The notes: generated from the letters alone by a model not told the origin. Counted from the stretch's first letter, positions 35,359-42,929 are shown. The stretch is 64,000 nt of DNA from Planococcus salinarum (GCF_007004625.1 NZ_VIFV01000013.1:31704-95703), one strand, 5' to 3'. Numbers and translations: made by a program.

Positions 35359-36120
35359 CTACGTTAATTTATTCAATTGACGGTTTACGCCTGTTACCCA
35401 ATGATTATTGAGGCCAGTCGGGTCATTCCCAGCGCCAACCGGAGCATATTTTGCGCCGATTGCGGCAACCGTGGTTTTACCTTGGTTCAAATAGTTCTGG
35501 CGTAGATTGCGGGACATATCGAAAATACTTTCTTCGACAGAGTCATAACTGCGGAGACCATTCTTGCCCATCATCCCAGCAATATTATTTTTCTCATTCG
35601 CCGCACGAGAAGTGCCGTTGCCGGTTTCATGGATTGCGATAGCCGACAGAAGATTGGGATCCAGATCATATTTCTTACCGGCATTTATGAAGTGAGCAGA
35701 AGTACCGCTCAATTTGCCGCCTAATGTATTTTCAAGCTTAAGAAATTGAATCGGCTTGAAGCTTAAATCTGTTTTTAAATTCGGCACTGCAGGCTGTGCA
35801 GCAGTTTCAACAGCTGCCGGAGTCGACGAAGCTGGCAAAGAAACGGAAATCGGCTTATAGGTATTATTCAATTGAGCCATCATCTGGCTATTGTTTGAAT
35901 TAGCAGCAGGGTTCAAAGCAGCCAACATGGCCGGATCCATCTCGCCACCCTGCATCATTGAGCTTAGCAGAGTCATGAACATTGAGGTATTGTTGTCGGA
36001 GGCGTTCAAAGGGTTAGCAGAATTTCCTGGCTGATTCGCAGCTGATGAAGCCTGGGCCAATGAAGCCATTGTAGTATAGTAGAACCAATTTGAAGAAATT
36101 GGGCTCGTCACGGGAGTCAC
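35359..36120 (-). CDS. Glucosaminidase-domain peptidoglycan hydrolase, flagellar region
   Basis: A 253-residue protein. The N-terminal half is low-complexity (Ala, Ser, Asn, Gln) without a clear signal peptide. The C-terminal half (about 140-253) is a glucosaminidase domain with the catalytic glutamate in IAIHETGNGTS (E165), NNIAGMMG and a SVEESI motif. It resembles the hydrolase half of FlgJ and Bacillus proteins thought to open the wall for flagella. The missing signal peptide would fit export by the flagellar system, which is inference. The ATG at 36069 (MASLAQ) is an alternative start. Confidence 0.8.
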   Translation of the reverse strand: MTPVTSPISSNWFYYTTMASLAQASSAANQPGNSANPLNASDNNTSMFMTLLSSMMQGGEMDPAMLAALNPAANSNNSQMMAQLNNTYKPISVSLPASSTPAAVETAAQPAVPNLKTDLSFKPIQFLKLENTLGGKLSGTSAHFINAGKKYDLDPNLLSAIAIHETGNGTSRAANEKNNIAGMMGKNGLRSYDSVEESIFDMSRNLRQNYLNQGKTTVAAIGAKYAPVGAGNDPTGLNNHWVTGVNRQLNKLT

Positions 36121-36258
36121 ACACCTTTTATCAGTATAATCATGAATTTATCATACAGTAGAATGAAAGAAAAAAGAATAGGATAATTGTGACAATAAAA
36201 ATATATATTTTTTCATTAAATTGGAAGTTTCTCGCCCTTCTTACATCCCTCTAAAAAT

Positions 36259-36287
36259 TAGACTGATTCCTTTAAAAAGAATATAAT
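36259..36287 (+). promoter_or_regulatory. SigA promoter of the homing endonuclease gene
   Basis: TAGACT, 17 bases, TATAAT, ending 35 bases before the start codon. The -10 is a perfect match. Confidence 0.7.
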
Positions 36288-36322
36288 AAAGGGAACGTAA
36301 GTTCTTAAAAGGAGGGTTTTGA

Positions 36323-37168
36323 ATGGAGTTATTCCAGCTTTCTACCATAGAACGAAACGTGTTAATTGCAAGTGTTTTTGGTGATGGGGCAATCACTAAG
36401 TTGTATCCTGGATCCCGCCGAAGAAATAACAGCTACCGGGAACATTTCAGCTCTCAGCAACTCGATTATCGAATTTGGAAGTTGAACTTATTGCCTGCTA
36501 ATTTTTATTTTAATAAAGCCCAATCTAATATTTTTTCCCCTTCGCTTACTTTGTTTACAGAAATGTTTCCTTACTTTTATAACCCAGATGGAAATAAAAT
36601 AATTTCTGATGAAATTTTAAAGCTGTGTACTTCCCCAATTTTTCTTACCACTTTATTTTTGGATGATGGTTCTTTATCTATTTCTGTTCAAAGGAGTAAA
36701 TTGAAGAAACTGATTTACTTAACTCCACATATCTATCTTTATCTACAATGTTTCTCGCAAGAAGACCTGATAAAGTTACAGACCCATATCCACTCCACAT
36801 TTTTGATAAAGTTAAAAGTCAGTAAAAGGTCGGATGGATTTGGTTATGTATTAAAAACGACTAAAGTCAGCGAAACAATGAAGTTTCTTGAAGTCGTTTT
36901 AGGCGCTTCTGCTGACTGCCCTTCGATGTTTTACAAAACCAATTGGAATTATCGATTCGAAAAAGAAGTTCAAAGATATAAAGAATCCGATCCAGATTAC
37001 GAAGTGATAGCCAGTTCATCTGAGCGGTCAAAAAATTATTCAGATGTAGAATGCAATTTAATAATACTAATGAAAACACAGGGTTATACGAATAGACAGA
37101 TTGCAGAAAAGCTTGGAAGAAGTTATTGGTCTGTGGTGTATAAATGGAGAGAAATTAGAGAAAGATAA
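36323..37168 (+). CDS. Free-standing LAGLIDADG homing endonuclease
   Basis: A 281-residue protein with two LAGLIDADG helices: LIASVFGDG (residues 14-22, acidic D21) and LTTLFLDDG (108-116, acidic D115). Two motifs in one chain mean a monomeric double-strand DNA cutter. A C-terminal helix-turn-helix (about 240-281, TNRQIAEKLGRSYWSVVYKW) adds DNA binding. It has its own SigA promoter and AAAGGAGGG ribosome site and is more A+T-rich than its neighbours. It stands on the plus strand between motility genes, about 2.2 kb from the intron-split hag gene (about 0.56 kb if the IS is removed). The frame is intact and both acidic residues are kept. Confidence 0.85.
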   Translation: MELFQLSTIERNVLIASVFGDGAITKLYPGSRRRNNSYREHFSSQQLDYRIWKLNLLPANFYFNKAQSNIFSPSLTLFTEMFPYFYNPDGNKIISDEILKLCTSPIFLTTLFLDDGSLSISVQRSKLKKLIYLTPHIYLYLQCFSQEDLIKLQTHIHSTFLIKLKVSKRSDGFGYVLKTTKVSETMKFLEVVLGASADCPSMFYKTNWNYRFEKEVQRYKESDPDYEVIASSSERSKNYSDVECNLIILMKTQGYTNRQIAEKLGRSYWSVVYKWREIRER

Positions 37169-37200
37169 AATTCACAATTCGCTTTGCCGCTTAATGAAAA

Positions 37201-37425
37201 TCAGTATGCTATTTGCTTTTCGAGTGTACGATACTCATTTTTTAATATTTCCATGCGCTCATTCAATTTTTCTCGTGTAGCCTTCGACACTTCATTTCCG
37301 GCAGCAGTTTCTGCAACTTCTTTCATTTCATGGAGTTTGCTTTCCATTTTTTCCAATACAGCACTTTGATTTTTCGACCATTGAAGTTGTGATTCAAGAA
37401 ACTCTTTATACATTTTGTCATCCAT
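37201..37425 (-). CDS. Small coiled-coil protein of unknown function
   Basis: A 74-residue, highly charged, helical protein (MDDKMYKEFLESQLQWSKNQ at the start, coiled coil through KATREKLNERMEILKNEY). It has no membrane segment or cysteine. AAAGGAGAAACAAC precedes the ATG. It follows the YjfB-like gene on the same strand within the motility region. I do not recognise the family. Confidence 0.6.
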   Translation of the reverse strand: MDDKMYKEFLESQLQWSKNQSAVLEKMESKLHEMKEVAETAAGNEVSKATREKLNERMEILKNEYRTLEKQIAY

Positions 37426-37448
37426 GTTGTTTCTCCTTTATATAAAAT

Positions 37449-37474
37449 GGAGCCAGGGATTAGTCCTTGGCTCC
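37449..37474. terminator. Hairpin after the YjfB-like gene
   Basis: GGAGCCAGGGA and TCCTTGGCTCC can pair, with one mismatch. The minus strand continues ATTTTATAT and the plus strand TTTAATATTTTT, so it may act in either direction. Confidence 0.5.
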
Positions 37475-37484
37475 TTTAATATTT

Positions 37485-37661
37485 TTATCCTTTAATATCA
37501 ATCGATCCGCCAATATGCGGTTGCACCGATTGCTCGAGCATTTTTATTACATCCTGCCCACTTGATTCAGCCTGATCCATCGATTTCTACATCACAGATA
37601 CAGTCGCTTCCTGCCTAACGTTCATTTGACTCAACGCCATTGATAATGCTGCTATATCCAT
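37485..37661 (-). pseudogene. YjfB-like motility protein gene with in-frame amber stop
   Basis: A 58-codon frame beginning MDIAALSMALSQMNVRQEAT and ending PHIGGSIDIKG, which fits the small YjfB-type (SigD-regulon) proteins. Codon 25 (37589-37587) is TAG, in the sequence VM-stop-KSMDQAE, where relatives have lysine. A single AAG-to-TAG change would explain it. An excellent ribosome site (AAGGAGG) precedes the ATG and the frame after the stop is intact, so the mutation looks recent. It is too short and broken to be called by automatic methods. Confidence 0.7.
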
Positions 37662-37740
37662 ATAGCATCCTCCTTATAGAAAAAGGAGCCTAAAATTAGA
37701 GGCCACTGAAAAACCCTCCCTTGGAATCAGCGGGAGACTA

Positions 37741-37786
37741 AAAAAAGAGTCAGAAGGCAGGATTTCCTGCCTTCTGACTCTTTTTT
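37741..37786. terminator. Bidirectional terminator inside the IS left end
   Basis: A 22-bp perfect stem (AAAAAAGAGTCAGAAGGCAGGA and its complement) with a two-base loop; A and T runs lie at the outer ends. It terminates the transposase gene and would stop outside transcription entering the element. Confidence 0.9.
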
Positions 37787-37793
37787 ATAGCCT

Positions 37794-39269
37794 TTATTGT
37801 TCCGCAGCTTGCCTGCGCTCATCCAGTAATCGAAGAATTCGTTTCAGGTTCACTGTGAAAATCGCCATGGCGCCTTGCAAGGCCATGCCGCTCAATCCGG
37901 CGCCGGAAGTCACCCGATATCCGTGCCGATTCTTTAGTTCACTGTTTTTGGCTTCGATTTTGTATCGCTCTTTGACAGCTTTTTTGAAGAAGTCACTATC
38001 CTGGAAATCCCGCTGGATTGCATGTTCGGTAGATTTAATGGAGACAGAGTAAGTCTTGCTTTTGGCGCCTTCCTTATAACAGCCTTCCCGCAGCGGACAA
38101 CGCTTACAGCGTTCGATATCAAAAATATAGGTGTCCGTTTGATTCGTCCCGACGCCTTTTTTGCCCTGTCTAGCTTTCCGGATTGCCATATGGCCTGCTT
38201 TACAGACGTACATGCCCGCGTCTTTATTGAAGTCGAATGCGTCTTCTTTTTTTCGTTGGCCATCCGTAATATTGGGGTTCAGTTTGGAAATGAGGCAGAT
38301 GTGATTTTCCTCTGCATACTGCAAGTTATTTTTTTCCGAATACGCCGTATCTCCAATGACCGTATTCACCGGGATGCCAGCGGCGCAACTCTTTTCAATA
38401 AGAGACTGAAGAAGTTTCCCATCATTCTTTTCACCGGTGGTCACGATCGCCGCCGTGACCAGACGTTCGACACTCATCGCGAGGTGGGTTTTATAGCCGA
38501 AAAACGATGTGTCCACAGATTTATGCCCGGTTCGGGCATCTGGATCCGTCGAACAGCGCAGCTGTTCGATGTCATCCGCCATCGTTTCTTCCAGCAGACG
38601 AAGCGATTCCCCGATTTTCGGATTGGCCGAAAGACCGGGAACCCGTTCAATCGAAGCGATCAGTTCCTTGCAATAATTGAGTTCTGCTTCGAGGTCATCT
38701 TTTGAATTCTTCTTCGGAAACTGTTCTTTCATAGACTCATTCACTGAATGAATATCTTTACGTAATTTGCGGGACTGATCCTGCAGGATCTCTTGTGGTT
38801 TTTTCAAGTTATAGCGGGATTGGGTATGGGTGGCATCGACGATAATGGTCCCTGTTTCAATCAGGTCAAGGTCAATCGCAATGGCCATGGTCTTTTCAAT
38901 GAGGAGGTCTAAAAGATGGCTATCTTCAAGACGCAGCTTCCGAAATTTAGTTAACGAACTCGGATCGATCACAGTTTCCTCTGGGGCCATATCCAGAAAA
39001 AACTTATAGGAGAGATCAAACTTGGAGCGTTCGACCAGATCCACATCTGACAGGGGATTCATGCTTTTCAGGAGCAGGTATTTGAACATGCGAATAGGGT
39101 GGATAGCCATCCGACCATTGTCGGAGCAGTACTTCTCCGACAGTTCCTTAGTCACGAAGGAGAAGTCGACCAGCTCATTGATGCGACGGAAAAGGTGATC
39201 TTGGGGGATGACAATATCATAAAGGGCTGCATAAGGACTGGGTTTCATGGATGGTCTGTCTGGCATCAT
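37794..39269 (-). CDS. IS1182 family transposase
   Basis: A 491-residue DDE transposase of the IS1182/IS1478-like group. The N-terminal DUF772-type region (MAIHPIRMFKYLLLKSMNPLSDVDLVERSKFD) is followed by the catalytic part with TIIVDATHTQSRYN, the VIGDTAYSEKNN segment, a CxxC-containing insert (RCKRCPLREGCYKEG) and the C-terminal KNSELKNRHGYRVTSGAGL with the catalytic Glu region. It looks complete. The ATG at 39269 has AGGAGGG upstream. Confidence 0.93.
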   Translation of the reverse strand: MMPDRPSMKPSPYAALYDIVIPQDHLFRRINELVDFSFVTKELSEKYCSDNGRMAIHPIRMFKYLLLKSMNPLSDVDLVERSKFDLSYKFFLDMAPEETVIDPSSLTKFRKLRLEDSHLLDLLIEKTMAIAIDLDLIETGTIIVDATHTQSRYNLKKPQEILQDQSRKLRKDIHSVNESMKEQFPKKNSKDDLEAELNYCKELIASIERVPGLSANPKIGESLRLLEETMADDIEQLRCSTDPDARTGHKSVDTSFFGYKTHLAMSVERLVTAAIVTTGEKNDGKLLQSLIEKSCAAGIPVNTVIGDTAYSEKNNLQYAEENHICLISKLNPNITDGQRKKEDAFDFNKDAGMYVCKAGHMAIRKARQGKKGVGTNQTDTYIFDIERCKRCPLREGCYKEGAKSKTYSVSIKSTEHAIQRDFQDSDFFKKAVKERYKIEAKNSELKNRHGYRVTSGAGLSGMALQGAMAIFTVNLKRILRLLDERRQAAEQ

Positions 39270-39309
39270 GGTTATCCCTCCTTGAATTTAGACCCAGTAT
39301 ACAACAAAA

Positions 39310-39346
39310 AAGCATCGAATTTCTAAAATTCAGAAATTCGATGCTT
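39310..39346. terminator. Hairpin inside the IS right end
   Basis: A 15-bp stem, AAGCATCGAATTTCT/AGAAATTCGATGCTT, then TTTTTT on the minus strand. It separates hag transcription from the transposase gene and can take over termination for the split hag terminator. Confidence 0.85.
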
Positions 39347-39400
39347 TTTCTTATAGTTTTTCAGTGGCCTCTAAAATTAGGCTCCCATTTTTTCTTAAGA

Positions 39401-40969
39401 TTAACGTAATAACTGAAGAACAGCTTGTGGCTGTTGGTTGGCTTGCTTTGCCGCTATGTCTTTCGATCATAGAATAGACTATATCTTCACCCTCAGTTTC
39501 GAGGGGCTGGGCACTTCGAATGGCGCTTGCCACCCTACGGATTTCATCGCCATAGCTTCTGCCTTAGACGGTCTATCCTAGTCGTTGAACCTTCTCCAGA
39601 GTTTCCTCACAGGAGCTTGGCTGCTGATTATCCATTGGTGCATCCTCATCATTTTCAAACCGTGACGCCGACCGTTTCCAGTTACGCTGTGGTTGATGAA
39701 GCTTTAGGAAGTTCCAGCAATTCACCCAGTTATACTCTAACCCGTTACCCGGTTAGACGCCCTAAAATCATTTATCTCAAAAGTTGTAATACTGCTTGAG
39801 GTAGTTGATTGGATTGAGCCAACATTGCTTGTGCTGCCTGGCTAAGAATCGAGTTCTTAGTCTGGTTCATCATTTCTTTCGCCATCGTGCGAACATTTAC
39901 TTTCATAAATGACTAGACTATATCTTCACCCTCTAGCGTCAGTAGGGGTCGGGCACTTCGGATCAAGCAGTGCTGATGTACACTGTGTCACCTACGGATT
40001 TCATCACCATAGCTTGCGCCTTAGATGGTCTATCCTAGTCGTTGAACCTTCTCCACTCTTTCGAGACAGGAGCTTGGCTGCTGATTGCCCAATCTTTTAT
40101 TTTTTCGAACCGTCACGTCTGCCGTTTCCAGCTGCGTTGTGGCAATAAAAGCTATCAGGGGTTTCCAGCAATTCACCCGATCGTTATCTCTGGCTGTTAC
40201 CGGCCAGGACGACTGTACCTCTGCTCGCTTATGCGGCTTCGGCATAATCAACGTCGCGGATGCGTGATTCCGCAGAAGTAAGGTTTTCAGCTGCATTGTT
40301 AACATTATTAATTGTATGATCTAAACGGTTTTGAATAGCTCCGAATTTTGAACGTTGACCAGAAACTAATTCTAATGCGGCATCAACTTTCGCAATTTCA
40401 GTATCAAATGCCCCTTTTACAGTTGCAGCATCTCCAGTCATGGCTGTTACATCAATATCATTTACAGCCAAACCAGTTGAATCAAAGTCTTGAGCAACGA
40501 CTAAATCTGTTTGCTGACCTGCATTAGCGCCTACTTGGAAAGTAGTATCTAATGAAGCATCAAGTAATTTTTTTCCATTGAATTCTGTTCTGTCTGAAAT
40601 AGCATCTAACTCGCTATTCAGTGCTGTAATTTCATCATCAATAGCAGTTAAGTCTTCTCCTTCATTTGTTCCGTTACCTGCTTGTACTACAAGTTCACGC
40701 ATACGCTGTAGAATGTCTTGTGTTTCACTAAGTGCACCTTCAGCTGTTTGGATCATTGAAATACCGTCTTGTGCATTACGGCCTGCTTGTTCTAATCCGC
40801 GAATCTGTCCGCGCATTTTCTCAGAGATTGAAAGACCTGCTGCATCATCTTTTGCGCTGTTGATGCGAAGACCCGAAGAAAGTTTTTCCATGCTGCTTGC
40901 TTGAGCATTCGTAGCGTTGCCCATTTGGCGGTGAGTGTTTAAAGCTGTGATGTTGTGATTGATAATCAT
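39401..40969 (-). CDS. hag: Flagellin Hag, gene in three exons split by two group I introns
   Basis: Proposed exons: 40969-40247, 39885-39817 and 39445-39401. Joined, they encode 278 residues with the standard N terminus (MIINHNITALNTHRQMGNAT), a short variable centre, and the standard C terminus: RIRDVD, then MAKEMMNQTKNSILSQAAQA with MLA, then QANQQPQAVLQLLR. Without splicing the frame stops at 246 residues (40229), right after DYAEAA, and would lack the terminal helix. Each 5' exon ends in T and each intron ends in G, as group I chemistry needs. The SigD promoter and the CsrA-type leader are upstream; csrA-fliW follow at 41316. The splice points may shift by a few bases. Confidence 0.85.
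39446..39816 (-). ncRNA. Group I intron 2 in hag
   Basis: A 371-base intron. Core elements in order on the minus strand: P (GGTGAATTGCTGGAA, 39727-39713), Q (AATCAGCAGCCAAG, near 39629-39616), R (GTTCAACGACTAGGA, 39590-39576) and S (GAAGATATAGTCT, near 39488-39476). R and S pair as P7 (GACTA/TAGTC). The P2 hairpin TCTAACC/GGTTAGA precedes P. The first 45 bases read in frame as QSNQLPQAVLQLLR-stop, copying the protein end encoded by exon 3. No internal endonuclease frame. The core closely matches intron 1. Confidence 0.88.
39886..40246 (-). ncRNA. Group I intron 1 in hag
   Basis: A 361-base intron. Minus-strand core: P (GGTGAATTGCTGGAAAC, 40177-40161), Q (AATCAGCAGCCAAGCT, 40086-40071), R (GTTCAACGACTAGGATA, 40047-40031) and S (GAAGATATAGTCT, 39928-39916). 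P7 is GACTA/TAGTC. The P2 stem is CTGGC/GCCAG just upstream of P, with a possible guide GTCG next to it that can pair with the exon end TGAT through a T-G pair. The proposed 5' site follows GTTGAT; the 3' site follows GCACG. It codes Y-A-E-A-A-stop at its start and has no endonuclease frame. Confidence 0.88.
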
Positions 40970-40976
40970 TGTGTAT

Positions 40977-41030
40977 TACCTCCGTGTAATAGTTTTTTTG
41001 TTTTTTGCAAGGGTCCAAATCCGTTTGAAC
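40977..41030 (-). promoter_or_regulatory. hag: CsrA-type binding sites in the hag leader
   Basis: Two GGA motifs in the hag leader. One is in the loop of a 7-bp hairpin (GTTCAAA-CGGA-TTTGGAC, 41030-41013). The other, CACGGAGG (about 40986-40979), overlaps the Shine-Dalgarno site. This paired arrangement is that of the CsrA sites on Bacillus hag mRNA, and csrA is the neighbouring locus. Confidence 0.75.
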
Positions 41031-41045
41031 TTCCTTACACTATCT

Positions 41046-41072
41046 TTATCGGAGAAGGTTTAGAAATGTTTA
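41046..41072 (-). promoter_or_regulatory. hag: SigD promoter of hag
   Basis: Minus strand TAAA (41072-41069), 15 bases, TCCGATAA (41053-41046): one mismatch from GCCGATAA. It is 77 bases before the hag start. Confidence 0.9.
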
Positions 41073-41140
41073 GCGTTTTTTGAAAATATTTTCAAAATTG
41101 TTTTGTGTTCATAGATGACGTGTGTTGGCGGCCCCGCGTC

Positions 41141-41215
41141 AGTCAATGAATTGATCCAAAAAGGTTTTGGATCAATTCATTTGCGACGAAGCTAGCGAAG
41201 CGATGCAGGAGCAAC
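41141..41215. repeat. Variable-arm hairpin with constant tail (stand-alone copy)
   Basis: A perfect 17-bp stem (AATGAATTGATCCAAAA and complement, loop AGG, 41145-41181), directly followed by the tail TGCGACGAAGCTAGCG and GATGCAGGAGC. The tail, but not the arms, recurs at about 1483, 15744 and 57646. It lies upstream of the hag promoter, between hag and csrA. Confidence 0.8.
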
Positions 41216-41285
41216 GTACTTTAATGTTTGAGGAACAATTGAGTCTGACACCGTGCCGCGAAAATGATTTTCTTCTATAAAATAG

Positions 41286-41310
41286 AAAAAAGCCCACATC
41301 CCTGCAGGCT
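41286..41310 (-). terminator. Possible terminator after csrA
   Basis: A weak AGCC/GGCT stem with an 11-base loop, followed on the minus strand by TTTTTT. Six bases after the csrA stop. Confidence 0.45.
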
Positions 41311-41315
41311 CCCCC

Positions 41316-41537
41316 TCACTTCTTCATCTTCAAAAAATCACCGATATCAATCACATTCGACATTGCCTTCTTATTTTCTTCCTGAATCTCCAGGTACACT
41401 TCTTTCCGGTGGATCGTGATGTGCTTTGGCGCTGCAATCCCGAGTTTCACTGTTTCCCCTTCGACGCTTGTCACGATGATTTCGATTTGGTCGTCGATGA
41501 TGATCGATTCGCCTTTTTTTCGTCCGAGTATGAGCAT
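41316..41537 (-). CDS. csrA: Translational regulator CsrA
   Basis: A 73-residue CsrA. The start [20 protein letters not shown], with the RNA-binding strand 1, and [12 protein letters not shown] are conserved. CsrA blocks translation of hag mRNA until FliW removes it. It is three bases after fliW, as in Bacillus. Confidence 0.96.
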   Translation of the reverse strand: MLILGRKKGESIIIDDQIEIIVTSVEGETVKLGIAAPKHITIHRKEVYLEIQEENKKAMSNVIDIGDFLKMKK

Positions 41538-41540
41538 CGC

Positions 41541-41987
41541 CTACACCTTCCTTGCTTCAGCTTGGAAAAGCGGCTGTTTGATTTCATAGGTTTTATTGTC
41601 CAGCACGGTTTGCATGCCTAGCTGCTTGCGGTTGTTGATGACGAGCGGCGCTTTCAGGTTGGTCGTGGCGTGCTGCATGTCGCCCGGCACCGTAACCGTC
41701 GTCAGCACCAGCGCGTCGGCCGGGTCTTCGAGCTCGAGGCGTTCGACGGTCTGGTCGGCGATTTTAACGTCGTATTCCTGGAAGAACGAAAACGGATCGA
41801 CGAGGAAAAAGCTGATGTCTTCCGCTTCCAGCGACTGCAGGAAGAAAAATGGCGTTTCTTCTTTTGTGTCAGCCGGAATCAATACATATTTCTGGTATTC
41901 ATCAAAACCAGGAATTCCTCTGGTAAATGTGATGACGCTTGAGTCTGCTACTTCTATTTCACCGAAACGGGTCGTTTGGATTTTCAT
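41541..41987 (-). CDS. fliW: Flagellar assembly factor FliW
   Basis: A 148-residue FliW beta-barrel protein. IQTTRFGEIEVADSSVITFTRG-type start and NLKAPLVINNRKQLGMQ are diagnostic. FliW binds either flagellin or CsrA, which couples flagellin synthesis to export. ATG at 41987 with AAAGGAGC upstream. Confidence 0.95.
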   Translation of the reverse strand: MKIQTTRFGEIEVADSSVITFTRGIPGFDEYQKYVLIPADTKEETPFFFLQSLEAEDISFFLVDPFSFFQEYDVKIADQTVERLELEDPADALVLTTVTVPGDMQHATTNLKAPLVINNRKQLGMQTVLDNKTYEIKQPLFQAEARKV

Positions 41988-42149
41988 AATGTGCTCCTTT
42001 CAACTCTTTTGATTCTTTTGCTAGTTCCTATTTTTACACAGCTGTGATTATTTAAACAGCAAATTTTTACATAAATTTTCGCAATTCTGTATTCTGCGTA
42101 CAGGAACTGGTTTCTTCTATATAGAAGTAAAAAGGATGGAGGGATTGCT

Positions 42150-42551
42150 ATGAAGAAAACCCTAATCATCATTTTGATTATTATCGCCCTGCTGGTGATC
42201 GGCTTCGCGCTGACATTCATCCCACGCCCGGTCGCCAGTGTCGACCGCGACGACGTTTCAAAAATCGTCATTTTCAATGGTGGAACCGGTGAGGAAGTTG
42301 AAGTCACGGACGAAACGGACGTCCAGCGCATCACCGACAATTTTAACGCAGTGACATTCCAGAAGGAAAAGCCGTCTATCGGTTACATGGGTTACATGTT
42401 CAATCTCACGTTCTATAATGAGGACGATAAAGAGATGAAAGAACTGATCGTCAATTCAGCAGACACCATCCGCTATAGAGGTTTTTTCTATCATGCGAAA
42501 GATGGCGAAATCGATTTCGAATTTCTGAACAGTTTTTTTGAGGAACAATAA
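42150..42551 (+). CDS. Membrane-anchored DUF5301-like protein
   Basis: A 133-residue protein with an N-terminal membrane anchor (LIIILIIIALLVIGFALTFI) and an extracytoplasmic domain starting RPVASVDRDDVSKIVIFNGG. The arrangement of a helix followed by a small beta-rich domain about local interaction with ions or peptides is seen in uncharacterised Bacillales proteins. I see no catalytic motif. GGATGGAGGG precedes the ATG. Confidence 0.6.
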   Translation: MKKTLIIILIIIALLVIGFALTFIPRPVASVDRDDVSKIVIFNGGTGEEVEVTDETDVQRITDNFNAVTFQKEKPSIGYMGYMFNLTFYNEDDKEMKELIVNSADTIRYRGFFYHAKDGEIDFEFLNSFFEEQ

Positions 42552-42555
42552 AAGA

Positions 42556-42580
42556 GGCTGAATCCTATTGGAATCAGCCG
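42556..42580 (-). terminator. Intrinsic terminator of yjdM
   Basis: GGCTGATTCC/GGATTCAGCC with one mismatch, then CTTTTATT on the minus strand. Seven bases after the yjdM stop. Confidence 0.65.
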
Positions 42581-42587
42581 CTCCCCC

Positions 42588-42929
42588 TTACCCCTTCTTC
42601 ACAAACTCCGATTTCAGCTTCATCGGCCCGAAGCCGTCGATTTTGCAGTCGATGTCATGATCGCCGTCGACCAGTCGGATGCTTTTCACTTTCGTGCCCT
42701 GCTTCAGGACAGACGAACTGCCCTTCACTTTCAAATCCTTGATGACGGTGACGGAATCCCCGTCCTGCAGAACATTGCCGTTGGCGTCTTTGACGACTTT
42801 CGCTTCTTCCGCCTGCTCGCTTTCCGCTCCCGGCGTCCACTCATGCGCGCATTCGGGGCATACCAGCTGGCTGCCGTCTTCGTAGACATATTCGGAGTTG
42901 CATTTCGGGCAATTGGGTAGTTCGTTCAT
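42588..42929 (-). CDS. yjdM: YjdM/PhnA zinc-ribbon protein
   Basis: A 113-residue PhnA/YjdM protein. A zinc ribbon (CPKC...CPEC, residues 5-27) is followed by the C-terminal domain with [27 protein letters not shown] and [16 protein letters not shown]. The name PhnA suggests phosphonate use, but the function is not established. The ATG at 42929 is chosen because GGAGG lies before it; the frame extends five codons more. Confidence 0.88.
   Translation of the reverse strand: MNELPNCPKCNSEYVYEDGSQLVCPECAHEWTPGAESEQAEEAKVVKDANGNVLQDGDSVTVIKDLKVKGSSSVLKQGTKVKSIRLVDGDHDIDCKIDGFGPMKLKSEFVKKG

Larger units (their letters stand above)
37699..39371 (-). mobile_element. IS1182-type insertion sequence inserted in the hag terminator
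   Basis: A 1673-bp element with perfect 15-bp terminal inverted repeats (GAGGCCACTGAAAAA at 37699-37713 and its complement at 39357-39371), flanked by 8-bp direct repeats TAAAATTA (37691-37698 and 39372-39379). It carries one transposase gene and strong hairpins just inside both ends (37741-37786 and 39310-39346). Joining the flanks restores the palindrome GGAGCCTAAAATTAGGCTCC followed by T residues, the original hag terminator. Confidence 0.93.

Noticed and set aside
38022..38705. 227-codon open frame on the plus strand
   Set aside because: Antisense to the IS transposase; no domain or ribosome site.
39480..40230. hag as a simple pseudogene broken by insertions
   Set aside because: Both inserts carry complete group I cores and excise to an exact, canonical flagellin reading frame, which random damage would not give.
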